Source: Streptomyces sp. CB02400
Lineage (GTDB): Bacteria; Actinomycetota; Actinomycetes; Streptomycetales; Streptomycetaceae
NCBI RefSeq assembly: GCF_001905725.1
Contig: NZ_LIWB01000019.1
Location: 62,001-126,000 of the forward strand
Reading direction: 5' to 3'
Length of the DNA stretch: 64,000 bases
Shown: in pieces, positions 56,864 through 64,000 of the stretch
How positions within the stretch are numbered: the first letter of the stretch is position 1
Layout of the letters: the number at the start of each line of letters is the position of its first letter
Program-made: the position numbers and the translations under genes
Notes under the pieces: generated by a model
Database searches by the model: none
What the model saw: the letters and a program-made list of their open reading frames with translations, nothing else
What the model was told of the DNA's origin: nothing

Positions 56864-57970
56864 TCAGCGCAGGATCCCCTCCAGGAAGTCGCTGCCGAGC
56901 CGGGCCACCACCGTCACGTCCAACTGATGCAGCACGTACCGCCCACGGCGGCGGGTGGTGATCAGTCCGGCCTTCTTCAGCACGCTCAGGTGCCGGGATA
57001 TCTCCGGCGCCGTCATGCCGTGCACCTGGACCAGCTCGCCGGTGGTGTACGCGCTGCGGGCGAGGTGGCGGCACATGCGCATGCGGACCGGGTGGGACAG
57101 CGCGGTCATCCGCAGGGCGAGCTGCTCGACCGTCGGCGGGGCGGCCGGCTCGGCGGAGCCGACCGGGTAGTGCAGCACCGGCTGCCAGCCGTACCGGTGC
57201 AGCACCATCAGGTGCGGCCAGCCGAGACTGGTCGGGATCAGCAGCAGCCCGCCGTCGCCCGTGGCCGTACGCCCCTCACCCAGCTTGTCGACGGTGATCC
57301 GCCCGGCGGTCTCGTCGAGCGTCACCGCGGGCGACACCGCCGCCAGCGCCTCGGCCAGCCCCTTGTGCCGGAGCAGGTCGGTCTTGTGACGGGTGTCCGC
57401 GGCGAGCTGATGCCGCAGCCGGGACCACGCCTCGGCGAAGAACGCCTCGTCGCAGTCCCGCAGGAACTGCCGCAGCCAGTCCCTGATCCGCGGCGGGTCG
57501 GCGAGCAGCCGCTCGGTGAACTCAGTCTGGCGCGGCCCCCGCGCGGCGGCCAGCTCCAGCGAGCGGCGCCGCAGTTCTTCGTCGGTGAGCGGGCCCGCGC
57601 CCGGAGCGCCGTAGGGGAGCGCGCAGGTGAACTCCAGGGCGGCGTCCACGAACTGCTCGTCGGACAGCTTGTCCAGCAGGTCCAGTTCCTCGGTGAGGGT
57701 CCCGCCCGGGAGCGTCGTGCGGCCCGGTATGCCGGCGCTCGGCAGGAACAGGTCCGAGAACGTCGTGCGCCACAGGAAGTCGGCCTCGCACATCCGGTCC
57801 GCGAGATGCGGGTCCAGCCGCGCGGTCACGCCCGCCACCCAGCCCTGGAGCCCCGGGTGGTGCCCCGGCTCGGACAGCGCGTGCAGCGCCATGCCGAGCT
57901 CGGCCAAGGGTGAGGGCACGACGGCGACCCTCTCCGGCCGCAGCCCCGCGATGTCGATACTCACGCTCAT
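56864..57970 (-). CDS. ArsR-family winged-helix regulator with large N-terminal domain
   Basis: A 368-residue protein. Only the last 90 residues are the ArsR helix-turn-helix (LALRMTALSHPVRMRMCRHLARSAYTTGELVQVHGMTAPEISRHLSVLKKAGLI). The N-terminal 270 residues are an uncharacterised domain found in actinobacterial ArsR relatives (VAVVPSPLAELGMALHALSEPGHHPGLQGWV). It lacks the Cys pairs of metal-sensing ArsR proteins, so it probably senses something else. ATG 57970 appears leaderless; GTG 57976 would add two residues. A terminal inverted pair of dispersed repeats lies upstream. Confidence 0.88.
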   Translation of the reverse strand: MSVSIDIAGLRPERVAVVPSPLAELGMALHALSEPGHHPGLQGWVAGVTARLDPHLADRMCEADFLWRTTFSDLFLPSAGIPGRTTLPGGTLTEELDLLDKLSDEQFVDAALEFTCALPYGAPGAGPLTDEELRRRSLELAAARGPRQTEFTERLLADPPRIRDWLRQFLRDCDEAFFAEAWSRLRHQLAADTRHKTDLLRHKGLAEALAAVSPAVTLDETAGRITVDKLGEGRTATGDGGLLLIPTSLGWPHLMVLHRYGWQPVLHYPVGSAEPAAPPTVEQLALRMTALSHPVRMRMCRHLARSAYTTGELVQVHGMTAPEISRHLSVLKKAGLITTRRRGRYVLHQLDVTVVARLGSDFLEGILR

Positions 57971-57976
57971 GCCCAC

Positions 57977-57982
57977 ATGATG
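57977..57982 (-). promoter_or_regulatory. Possible leaderless -10 of the ArsR gene
   Basis: Minus strand CATCAT, six bases (GTGGGC), ATG 57970. Confidence 0.4.
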
Positions 57983-57986
57983 CAGG

Positions 57987-58156
57987 GATTCTCGCCCCCG
58001 CCGCCCCTTCCCGTTCCCGTCCCCCGGGGGCGCTGCCCCCGGAACCTCCGCTCCTCAAACGCCGGAGGGGCTAAATGTCGGCATCTGCAGCGTTTGAGGA
58101 GCGGCGTCTGGGGCGGAGCCCCAGATTCGGGACGGGAAGGGGCGGCGGGGGCGAAG
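57987..58156. repeat. Inverted pair of dispersed intergenic repeats
   Basis: Two copies of the element at 38492-38548 face each other. The left copy on the minus strand and the right copy on the plus strand both read GCGTTTGAGGAGCGG, a GC hairpin, then GACGGGAAGGGGCGGCGGGG. Right hairpin: CTGGGGCGGAGCCCCAG. Left hairpin: CCGGGGGCAGCGCCCCCGG. Together they could form a long cruciform. The right copy adjoins the stop codon of the aldolase-like gene. Confidence 0.75.
58105..58156 (+). repeat. Dispersed intergenic repeat, copy 3
   Basis: Right-hand member of the inverted pair. Hairpin CTGGGGCGGAGCCCCAG, then GGGACGGGAAGGGGCGGCGG and GGGCGAA, which shares its last 27 or so bases with copy 1 at 38492-38548. 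Confidence 0.75.
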
Positions 58157-58162
58157 AAACCC

Positions 58163-59317
58163 TCAGACCCGGAGCAGCCGCCGCGCGAACTCCACCGCCG
58201 CCGCGCGTACGTCCTCGGCCGTCCACTCCAGCCCCGCGGAACGCACGTACACCTCCGCGAAGGACAACCCCGGCCCCTTCGGGTCCCAGTGGTTGGCGAA
58301 AAGCACCGTTCCCGTCTCCTCGGCCGCCCGGATCGCCACCTCGGCGACGACATCCGCGTCGTACGGCAGCCACACCTGGAAGTCATGGGTGTGCGGCACC
58401 TCGGGGTGGACGCGGAACCAGGGCAGCCCCCCTGCTTCCAGCCCCTCCCGCAGCGCGGCGGCCACCACGCGCGCGTGCCGGACGTACTCCGGCAGCCGTG
58501 GCAGCTCCCGCTCCAGACCGATCAACGCCGACAGCGCGGTCGGGAACTGCTGGAACACGTTGCCCCCGTACCGGTGCCGCCAGGACCGCGCCTCCTCGAC
58601 CAGGCTCGCGGGACCGGCGAGGGCGGCGCCGCCATAGGCGTCGAGGGACTTGTAGAACGACACGTAGACGCTGTCCGCGAGGCCCGCGATCTCCTCCAGC
58701 GGCCGGCCGAAGTGCTCGGTGCACTCCCACAGCCGGGCCCCGTCGAAGTGCACGACCGCCTCGCGTTCCCGCGCGGCGGCCACCACCTCGGTCAGCTCCT
58801 CCCACGTGGGCAGCACGAAACCGGCGTCCCTGAGCGGCAGCTCCAGCATCAGTGCCCCGAAGGGCTCCTCGAAGTCGCGGACCTCCTCGGCGGTGGGCAG
58901 CCGGGGCTCGCTCGTCATCCGCACCGGCCGCAACCCGCTGACCTGGCTGAACGCGTTCCGCTCGTACACCTCCGGGTGGCTGAGCGGATGCAGCGCGACC
59001 GCCGGGTCGCCGGTGCGGCCGGCCCAGCAGCGCAGCGCCACCTGCTGGGCCATCGTGCCGGTCGGGAAGAACGCGGCGGCCTCGGTGCCGAGCAGACCGG
59101 CGACCCGCTTCTCCAGGGCCTCGACGACGCCGTTGCCGTAGATGTCGGACGTCTCGTCGAGGTCGTACACGCTCCCCGCCGCCTCCAGCAGGGTCAGCCG
59201 CTCCGAGAGGGGGGCGAGGAAGTCGAGGCGCGCGAGCACACGCGGGGCGGCGCGCCAGGCGGCGATCCGCCGCTTCCGCAACGCCGTGGGGTCACTCATG
59301 CCGTCCGTATCACTCAT
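58163..59317 (-). CDS. Threonine aldolase-like PLP enzyme
   Basis: A 384-residue fold-type I PLP enzyme of the beta-eliminating lyase/threonine aldolase family. Marks: YDLDETSDIYGNGVVEALEKRVAGLLG at the N-terminus, AAFFPTGTMAQQVALRCWAGR, VHFDGARLWECTEHFG (the D-G-A-R motif that holds the cofactor) and the Lys region VYVSFYKSLDAYGGAALAG, where the Lys should form the Schiff base. Low-specificity threonine aldolases split threonine to glycine and acetaldehyde, but the substrate here is not certain. ATG 59317 is favoured by a -10-like CATGAT seven bases upstream; ATG 59299 is possible. Confidence 0.87.
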   Translation of the reverse strand: MSDTDGMSDPTALRKRRIAAWRAAPRVLARLDFLAPLSERLTLLEAAGSVYDLDETSDIYGNGVVEALEKRVAGLLGTEAAAFFPTGTMAQQVALRCWAGRTGDPAVALHPLSHPEVYERNAFSQVSGLRPVRMTSEPRLPTAEEVRDFEEPFGALMLELPLRDAGFVLPTWEELTEVVAAAREREAVVHFDGARLWECTEHFGRPLEEIAGLADSVYVSFYKSLDAYGGAALAGPASLVEEARSWRHRYGGNVFQQFPTALSALIGLERELPRLPEYVRHARVVAAALREGLEAGGLPWFRVHPEVPHTHDFQVWLPYDADVVAEVAIRAAEETGTVLFANHWDPKGPGLSFAEVYVRSAGLEWTAEDVRAAAVEFARRLLRV

Positions 59318-59324
59318 GCGCGCG

Positions 59325-59330
59325 ATCATG
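59325..59330 (-). promoter_or_regulatory. Possible leaderless -10 of the aldolase-like gene
   Basis: Minus strand CATGAT, seven bases, ATG 59317. Confidence 0.35.
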
Positions 59331-59440
59331 CCGCGCCCCCACCCGCGCGGGCACCCTCATTTCCGCACGCGCGTGTGCCACTACGGCGCACGGAAACCCA
59401 CAGCCTGTGGACAACCGACCGTCCCCGGAACCGATCGCGT

Positions 59441-59446
59441 TAACAT
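59441..59446 (+). promoter_or_regulatory. Candidate -10 of the pan-nad operon
   Basis: TAACAT, in a locally AT-rich spot (GCGTTAACATGACGAGAAAT), 55 bases before GTG 59501; no clear -35. Confidence 0.4.
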
Positions 59447-59500
59447 GACGAGAAATCGTCCGGTACCCCGAGCGGACTGGAACGGGAAGGCCCCCGTCGC

Positions 59501-60466
59501 GTGAACACAACCCCACAGCCAGATCCCCGGGACCGCCCCGCGCGGCTCACCGTCGGCGTCGTCGGCGCCGGACGCGTGGGCCCCGCCCTGGCCGCGTCCC
59601 TCCGGCTCGCCGGGCACCGCCCGGTGGCCGTCTCCGCCGTCTCCGACGCCTCCCGCAGACGCGCCGAGCGGATGCTCCCCGACGTGCCGGTGGTGCCGCC
59701 CGCCGAGGTCCTCCAGCGGTCCGAGCTGGTCCTGCTGACCGTCCCGGACGACGCCCTGCCCGAGCTGGTCTCCGGACTCGCCGACACCGGCGCGGTGCGG
59801 CCGGGCCAGCTACTGGTGCACACCTCCGGTCGGTACGGCGCGAAGGTGCTCGACCCCGCCCTGCGGGCCGGCGCGCTGCCGCTCGCCCTGCACCCGGCGA
59901 TGACGTTCACCGGCACCTCCGTCGACGTGCAGCGCCTCGCCGGGTGCTCCTTCGGCGTCACCGCCCCCGAGGAGCTGCGGCTGGCCGCCGAGGCCCTCGT
60001 CGTCGAGATGGGCGGCGAGCCGGAATGGATCGCCGAGGAGAACCGCCCGCTCTACCACGCGGCCCTCGCCCTGGGCGCCAACCACCTGGTCACCCTGGTC
60101 GCCCAGTCCCTGGAACTGCTGCGCACCGCCGGTGTCGAGGCCCCCGACCGGATGCTCGGCCCGCTGCTCGGCGCCGCCCTGGACAACGCCCTGCGCTCCG
60201 GCGACGCGGCCCTCACCGGCCCGGTCGCGCGCGGCGACGCGGGCACGGTCGCCGCGCACGTCACCGAGCTGCGCCGGCACGCCCCGGGGGCCGTCGCCGG
60301 CTACCTGGCGATGGCCCGCGCGACCGCCGACCGCGCCCTCGCCCACGGCCTGCTGAAGCCCGAGCTCGCCGAGGACCTCCTCGGAGTACTCGCCGACGGA
60401 ACCGGCGGGACCGGCGGAGCCACGGGCACCGACGGCACCGGAAGCACCCCGGGGGAGGACCGATGA
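59501..60466 (+). CDS. Rossmann-like DUF2520 dehydrogenase
   Basis: A 321-residue NAD(P)-binding protein. The N-terminal nucleotide fold has VGVVGAGRVGPALAASLRLAGH. The DUF2520 C-terminal helical domain includes LALHPAMTFTG, LYHAALALGANHLVTLVAQSLELL and a Gly/Thr-rich tail. It is related to ketopantoate reductase and prephenate dehydrogenase-like enzymes. Immediately upstream of panC, it is a reasonable candidate for an alternative ketopantoate reductase in pantothenate synthesis, but this is inference from context. GGGAAGG precedes GTG 59501. Its stop overlaps the ATG of a 25-codon ORF. Confidence 0.85.
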   Translation: MNTTPQPDPRDRPARLTVGVVGAGRVGPALAASLRLAGHRPVAVSAVSDASRRRAERMLPDVPVVPPAEVLQRSELVLLTVPDDALPELVSGLADTGAVRPGQLLVHTSGRYGAKVLDPALRAGALPLALHPAMTFTGTSVDVQRLAGCSFGVTAPEELRLAAEALVVEMGGEPEWIAEENRPLYHAALALGANHLVTLVAQSLELLRTAGVEAPDRMLGPLLGAALDNALRSGDAALTGPVARGDAGTVAAHVTELRRHAPGAVAGYLAMARATADRALAHGLLKPELAEDLLGVLADGTGGTGGATGTDGTGSTPGEDR

Positions 60467-60540
60467 GCGGCACGCCCCGACACCCCGCCCACCCCACTCC
60501 CGCGACGACGCGCGCGTCCCGGAACGGAGTCACCCGATGA
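60463..60540 (+). CDS. 25-codon ORF linking the dehydrogenase gene to panC
   Basis: ATG 60463 overlaps the upstream stop (ATGA), with GGGGGAGG four bases before it. The ORF ends in a TGA that overlaps the panC ATG (ATGA at 60537-60540). The peptide is MSGTPRHPAHP, then TPATTRASRNGVTR. It has no domain and may be translated only to carry ribosomes into panC. A separate GGAG also precedes panC. Confidence 0.5.
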   Translation: MSGTPRHPAHPTPATTRASRNGVTR

Positions 60541-61535
60541 CCGCCACCCTGCTGCGCACCGCCGCCGAACTGCACGCACGCGCGCGTACCGGCCGCCGCG
60601 CCGTCGTGATGACCATGGGTGCCCTGCACGAGGGCCACGCCACGCTGATCCGCACCGCGCGGGGGATCGCCGGCCCCGACGGCGAGGTCGTGGTCACCGT
60701 CTTCGTCAACCCGCTGCAGTTCGGCGCGGGCGAGGACCTGGACCGCTATCCGCGCACCCTGGACGCCGACATCGAGCTCGCCGAGCAGGCGGGTGCCGAC
60801 GCCGTCTTCGCCCCGTCCGTGGACGAGGTCTACCCGGGCGGCGAACCCCAGGTCCGCGTCACGGCCGGCCCCATGGGCGAACGCCTGGAGGGCGCCGCCC
60901 GCCCCGGCCACTTCGACGGCATGCTCACCGTCGTCGCCAAACTGCTCCACCTCACCCGCCCCGACATCGCGCTGTACGGCCAGAAGGACGCCCAGCAGCT
61001 CGCCCTGATCCGCCGCATGGTGCGGGACCTGAACTTCGGCGTCGAGATCGTCGGCGTCCCCACCGTCCGCGAGGTGGACGGGCTCGCCCTGTCCAGCCGC
61101 AACCGCTACCTCTCGCCCGCCGAGCGGCGCACCGCGCTCGCCCTGTCCCAGGCCCTGTTCGCGGGCCGCGACCGGCACGCCGCCCAGCAGGCGCTGCGCG
61201 CGCGTGCGAGTGAGGTGCCCTCCACGCGCGCGCGTGCCGAGGCGCTCAGCGCCATAGGGGAGTCCCGCGCGGCGGCCGACGCGCACGCCGTCGCCATGAC
61301 CGCCGGCGGCCCGGTGGCCGTCCGCGCCGCCGCCCGCCTGGTCCTCGACGAGGCCGCCCGCCTCACGCCGCCCCTCACCCTGGACTACCTGGCCCTGGTC
61401 GACCCGTCCGACTTCACCGAGATCGGCGACGACTTCACCGGAGAGGCCGTCCTCGCCGTGGCCGCCCGCGTGGGCACCACCCGCCTGATCGACAACATCC
61501 CCCTGACCTTCGGAACCTTCGGAGCCGCCTCGTGA
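60537..61535 (+). CDS. panC: Pantothenate synthetase
   Basis: A 332-residue enzyme joining pantoate and beta-alanine with ATP to give pantothenate. The adenylate-forming motifs are intact: VVMTMGALHEGHATLI (HIGH-like), VVTVFVNPLQFGAGEDLDRYPRT, FAPSVDEVYPGG, YGQKDAQQLALIRRMVRDLNF, VREVDGLALSSRNRYLSPAERR. GGAG precedes ATG 60537. It is coupled by overlap to the 25-codon ORF upstream and to nadB downstream (GTGA). The C-terminal part is longer than in E. coli PanC. Confidence 0.96.
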   Translation: MTATLLRTAAELHARARTGRRAVVMTMGALHEGHATLIRTARGIAGPDGEVVVTVFVNPLQFGAGEDLDRYPRTLDADIELAEQAGADAVFAPSVDEVYPGGEPQVRVTAGPMGERLEGAARPGHFDGMLTVVAKLLHLTRPDIALYGQKDAQQLALIRRMVRDLNFGVEIVGVPTVREVDGLALSSRNRYLSPAERRTALALSQALFAGRDRHAAQQALRARASEVPSTRARAEALSAIGESRAAADAHAVAMTAGGPVAVRAAARLVLDEAARLTPPLTLDYLALVDPSDFTEIGDDFTGEAVLAVAARVGTTRLIDNIPLTFGTFGAAS

Positions 61536-63241
61536 CCAGCACAGGCATACGACTGCACGCGCCCGCGCCCGGGTGGTCCATCGACGCGGACGTCGTGGTC
61601 GTCGGTTCCGGCGTCGCCGGCCTCACCGCCGCCCTGCGCTGCGAGGCCGCCGGCCTGACGACGGTGGTCGTCACCAAGGCCCGCCTCGACGACGGCTCCA
61701 CCCGTTGGGCCCAGGGCGGCATCGCCGCGGCCCTCGGCGAGGGCGACACCCCCGAGCAGCACCTGGACGACACACTGGTCGCCGGCGCGGGCCTGTGCGA
61801 CGAGGAGGCGGTCCGCATCCTCGTCACCGAGGGGCCCGACGCCGTACGCCGCCTCATCGCGACCGGCGCGCACTTCGACGAGTCGACCGACGGCGGCCTG
61901 GAACTCACCCGCGAGGGGGGCCACCACCGCCGACGCATCGCCCACGCGGGCGGCGACGCCACCGGCGCGGAGATCTCCCGCGCCCTCGTCGAGGCGGTCC
62001 GCGCACGCGGGATGCGCACCATCGAGAACGCCCTCGTCCTCGACCTCCTCACCGACGCCGACGGCCGCACCGCCGGCGTCACCCTGCACGTCATGGGGGA
62101 GGGCCAGCACGACGGCGTGGGCGCCGTCCACGCGCCCGCCGTGGTCCTGGCGACCGGCGGCATGGGCCAGGTCTTCTCGGCGACCACGAACCCCGCCGTC
62201 TCCACGGGCGACGGCGTGGCCCTCGCCCTCCGCGCGGGCGCCGAGGTGAGCGACCTCGAATTCGTCCAGTTCCACCCGACGGTGCTCTTCCTCGGGCCCG
62301 AGGCGGAGGGCCAGCAGCCGCTGGTCTCCGAGGCGGTACGCGGCGAGGGCGCCCACCTGGTGGACGCCGACGGCGTGCGCTTCATGCAGGGGCAGCACGA
62401 ACTCGCCGAACTCGCGCCCCGGGACATCGTCGCCAAGGGCATCATGCGCCGCATGCGGGAGCAGGACGCCGAGCACATGTACCTCGACGCCCGCCACTTC
62501 GGCGCCGAGATGTGGGAACACCGCTTCCCCACGATCCTCGCCGCCTGCCGCGCGCACGGCATCGACCCGGTGACCGAGCCCGTCCCGGTCGCCCCGGCCG
62601 CCCACTACGCCTCCGGCGGCGTCCGCACCGACTCCCACGGCCGCACCACCGTGCCCGGCCTGTACGCGTGCGGCGAGGTCGCCTGCACCGGCGTGCACGG
62701 CGCCAACCGCCTCGCCTCCAATTCCCTCCTCGAGGGCCTGGTCTACGCCGAGCGCATCGCCGCCGACATCGCGCGCGCCGGAAACACCCTCCACGCGCGC
62801 GTGCCGCAACCGCTCCCCGTCACGGAGCGCCCCGCCTACCCCCTCCTCCCCCCGGAGGCCCGCTTCACCGTCCAGCGGATCATGAGCCGGGGAGCAGGCG
62901 TACTCCGCTCCGAGGACTCCCTCTCCCAGGCCGCCGACCGTCTCCACCGGCTCCACGCCGACGCGCGCGACGCCCTCGACGAGAACGGCAAGACCGCCGA
63001 GCCCGGCGTCGACACCTGGGAGGCCACCAACCTCCTGTGCGTGGCCCGCGTCCTGGTCGCCGCCGCGCAGCGGCGCGAGGAGACCCGCGGCTGCCACTGG
63101 CGCGAGGACCGTCCCGAGCGCGACGACACGACCTGGCGCCGCCACATCGTCGTACGGCTGAATCCGGACCGATCGCTGGCGGCGCACACCACCGACACCA
63201 CAGACTTCCCCCCGACCTTCACCCAGGCCCAGGAGCAGTGA
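61532..63241 (+). CDS. nadB: L-aspartate oxidase
   Basis: A 569-residue FAD enzyme that oxidises aspartate to iminoaspartate in NAD synthesis. The FAD dinucleotide motif is VVVVGSGVAGLTAALRCEAAGL, with STRWAQGGIAAALGEGD after it. Other marks: HARIAHAGGDATGAE-like (HRRRIAHAGGDATGAEI), ATGGMGQVFSATTNP, the active-site region PAAHYASGGVRTDSHGRTTVPGLYACGEVACTGVHGANRLASNSLLE, and a C-terminal helical domain. It overlaps panC by four bases and nadC by four. nadA is not in the window. Confidence 0.96.
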   Translation: MTSTGIRLHAPAPGWSIDADVVVVGSGVAGLTAALRCEAAGLTTVVVTKARLDDGSTRWAQGGIAAALGEGDTPEQHLDDTLVAGAGLCDEEAVRILVTEGPDAVRRLIATGAHFDESTDGGLELTREGGHHRRRIAHAGGDATGAEISRALVEAVRARGMRTIENALVLDLLTDADGRTAGVTLHVMGEGQHDGVGAVHAPAVVLATGGMGQVFSATTNPAVSTGDGVALALRAGAEVSDLEFVQFHPTVLFLGPEAEGQQPLVSEAVRGEGAHLVDADGVRFMQGQHELAELAPRDIVAKGIMRRMREQDAEHMYLDARHFGAEMWEHRFPTILAACRAHGIDPVTEPVPVAPAAHYASGGVRTDSHGRTTVPGLYACGEVACTGVHGANRLASNSLLEGLVYAERIAADIARAGNTLHARVPQPLPVTERPAYPLLPPEARFTVQRIMSRGAGVLRSEDSLSQAADRLHRLHADARDALDENGKTAEPGVDTWEATNLLCVARVLVAAAQRREETRGCHWREDRPERDDTTWRRHIVVRLNPDRSLAAHTTDTTDFPPTFTQAQEQ

Positions 63242-63246
63242 CAGCA

Positions 63247-64000
63247 GTGACCACCCCCGACCTTCCCCTCGTTCCCTCCGGCGGCTGTGGCGACGGCTGC
63301 GCCTGCGGCGCCGACGAGGAGACCTATCTGGAGTGCGGCCTCGACCCCGCGCTCGCCCAGCTCCTGGCCGACGCGGGCCTCGACCCCGTCGAGGTCGAGG
63401 ACATCGCGAACGTCGCCCTCCAGGAGGACCTGGCCCACGGCGTGGACGTGACGACGGTCGCGACCATCCCGGAGGACGCCGTCGCCACCGCCGACTTCAC
63501 CGCGCGGGAGGCGGGCACCGTGGCGGGCCTGAGGATCGCCGAGGCGGTCATGTCGGTCGTCTGCGCGGAGGAGTTCGAGGTCGAACGCCACGCGGAGGAC
63601 GGTGACCGCGTGGAGGCGGGCCAGACCCTGCTCTCCGTCACGACCCGCACCCGAGACATCCTCACCGCGGAGCGCAGCGCCCTGAACCTCCTGTGCCGCC
63701 TGTCGGGCATCGCGACCGCCACGCGCGCGTGGGCGGACACCCTGGAGGGCACCAGGGCGAAGGTCCGCGACACCCGCAAGACGACCCCCGGCCTGCGCAG
63801 CCTGGAGAAGTTCGCCGTGCGCTGCGGCGGCGGCGTCAACCACCGCATGTCCCTCTCGGACGCGGCCCTGGTCAAGGACAACCACGTGGTGGCCGCAGGC
63901 GGTGTCGCCGAGGCCTTCAACGCGGTCCGCGAGCGCTTCCCCGACGTCCCGATCGAGGTCGAGGTCGACACCCTGCACCAGCTCCGCGAGGTCCTGGACG
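63247..64000 (+). CDS. nadC: Nicotinate-nucleotide diphosphorylase (carboxylating), 3' end cut off
   Basis: The first 251 codons of a quinolinate phosphoribosyltransferase, which converts quinolinate and PRPP to nicotinate mononucleotide. Motifs: ALQEDLAHGVDVTTVATIP, the PRPP and quinolinate-binding RDTRKTTPGLRSLEKFAVRCGGGVNHRMSLSDAALVKDNH, and VEVEVDTLHQL at the window edge. The N-terminus has an unusual Cys cluster (GGCGDGCACGADEETYLECG). GTG 63247 has AGGAG 11 bases upstream; GTG 63238, overlapping the nadB stop, would add three residues. The frame remains open at the last base. Confidence 0.95.
   Translation, partial: MTTPDLPLVPSGGCGDGCACGADEETYLECGLDPALAQLLADAGLDPVEVEDIANVALQEDLAHGVDVTTVATIPEDAVATADFTAREAGTVAGLRIAEAVMSVVCAEEFEVERHAEDGDRVEAGQTLLSVTTRTRDILTAERSALNLLCRLSGIATATRAWADTLEGTRAKVRDTRKTTPGLRSLEKFAVRCGGGVNHRMSLSDAALVKDNHVVAAGGVAEAFNAVRERFPDVPIEVEVDTLHQLREVLD

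Overview
The window is chromosomal DNA of a Streptomyces or a very close high-GC actinomycete. The evidence is the very strong G/C third-position bias, many GTG starts and one TTG start, leaderless promoters, XRE/DUF397 regulator pairs, a tipA gene with its own promoter, and housekeeping blocks in the usual Streptomyces grouping (topA-tmk-holB; ppa/dacB/tilS/hpt/ftsH/folE; folP/folB/folK; panC/nadB/nadC). No biosynthetic gene cluster, prophage, complete insertion sequence, CRISPR array or rRNA was seen. There is one tRNA gene (Thr, CGT).

Layout. 0-12 kb: a lipoprotein, a methyltransferase, a small membrane protein, topA (TTG start), a dTMP kinase fused to a transporter-like membrane domain and a long coiled coil, holB, and a secreted peptidase. 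12-20 kb: tRNA-Thr with a strong terminator, a membrane-anchored ricin-type lectin protein, a family 2 glycosyltransferase, a short family A DNA polymerase, a Clp-N/HTH protein whose promoter is buried in two palindromes, a DUF2786 protein and two lipoproteins. 20-29.5 kb is an accessory region. It holds two XRE/DUF397 regulatory modules (one with an anti-sigma-type ATPase), an aldehyde dehydrogenase, a PadR regulator with a drug-efflux type ABC pair, a CPBP protease, and a frameshifted relic of the ABC permease gene. 29.5-33 kb: a glutamate decarboxylase and a ClC chloride channel gene in tandem, diverging from tipA.

33-48 kb: a DedA protein with a Gln/Tyr-rich tail, a ThrE-type exporter, ppa, dacB, a metallopeptidase, tilS, hpt, ftsH, folE and the folate genes. 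48-56 kb: a coiled-coil membrane protein, a YdbS/YdbT-like PH-domain pair, an orphan nuoD overlapping a convergent MidA/NDUFAF7-type methyltransferase gene, and a two-component system. 56-64 kb: a TmrB-like ATPase, an ArsR regulator, a threonine-aldolase-like enzyme, then the pantothenate/NAD operon (DUF2520 dehydrogenase, a 25-codon ORF, panC, nadB, nadC), which runs off the end.

Systems of most interest: the MidA methyltransferase beside NuoD, with the human methylation-site Arg conserved; the ClC-GadB pair sharing a control region with tipA; the two XRE/DUF397 modules, each with its own repeated operator-like sequence; and the permease duplication that leaves about 3 kb of accessory genes between direct repeats. 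All functions are inferred from sequence patterns and remembered family features; no search was run.
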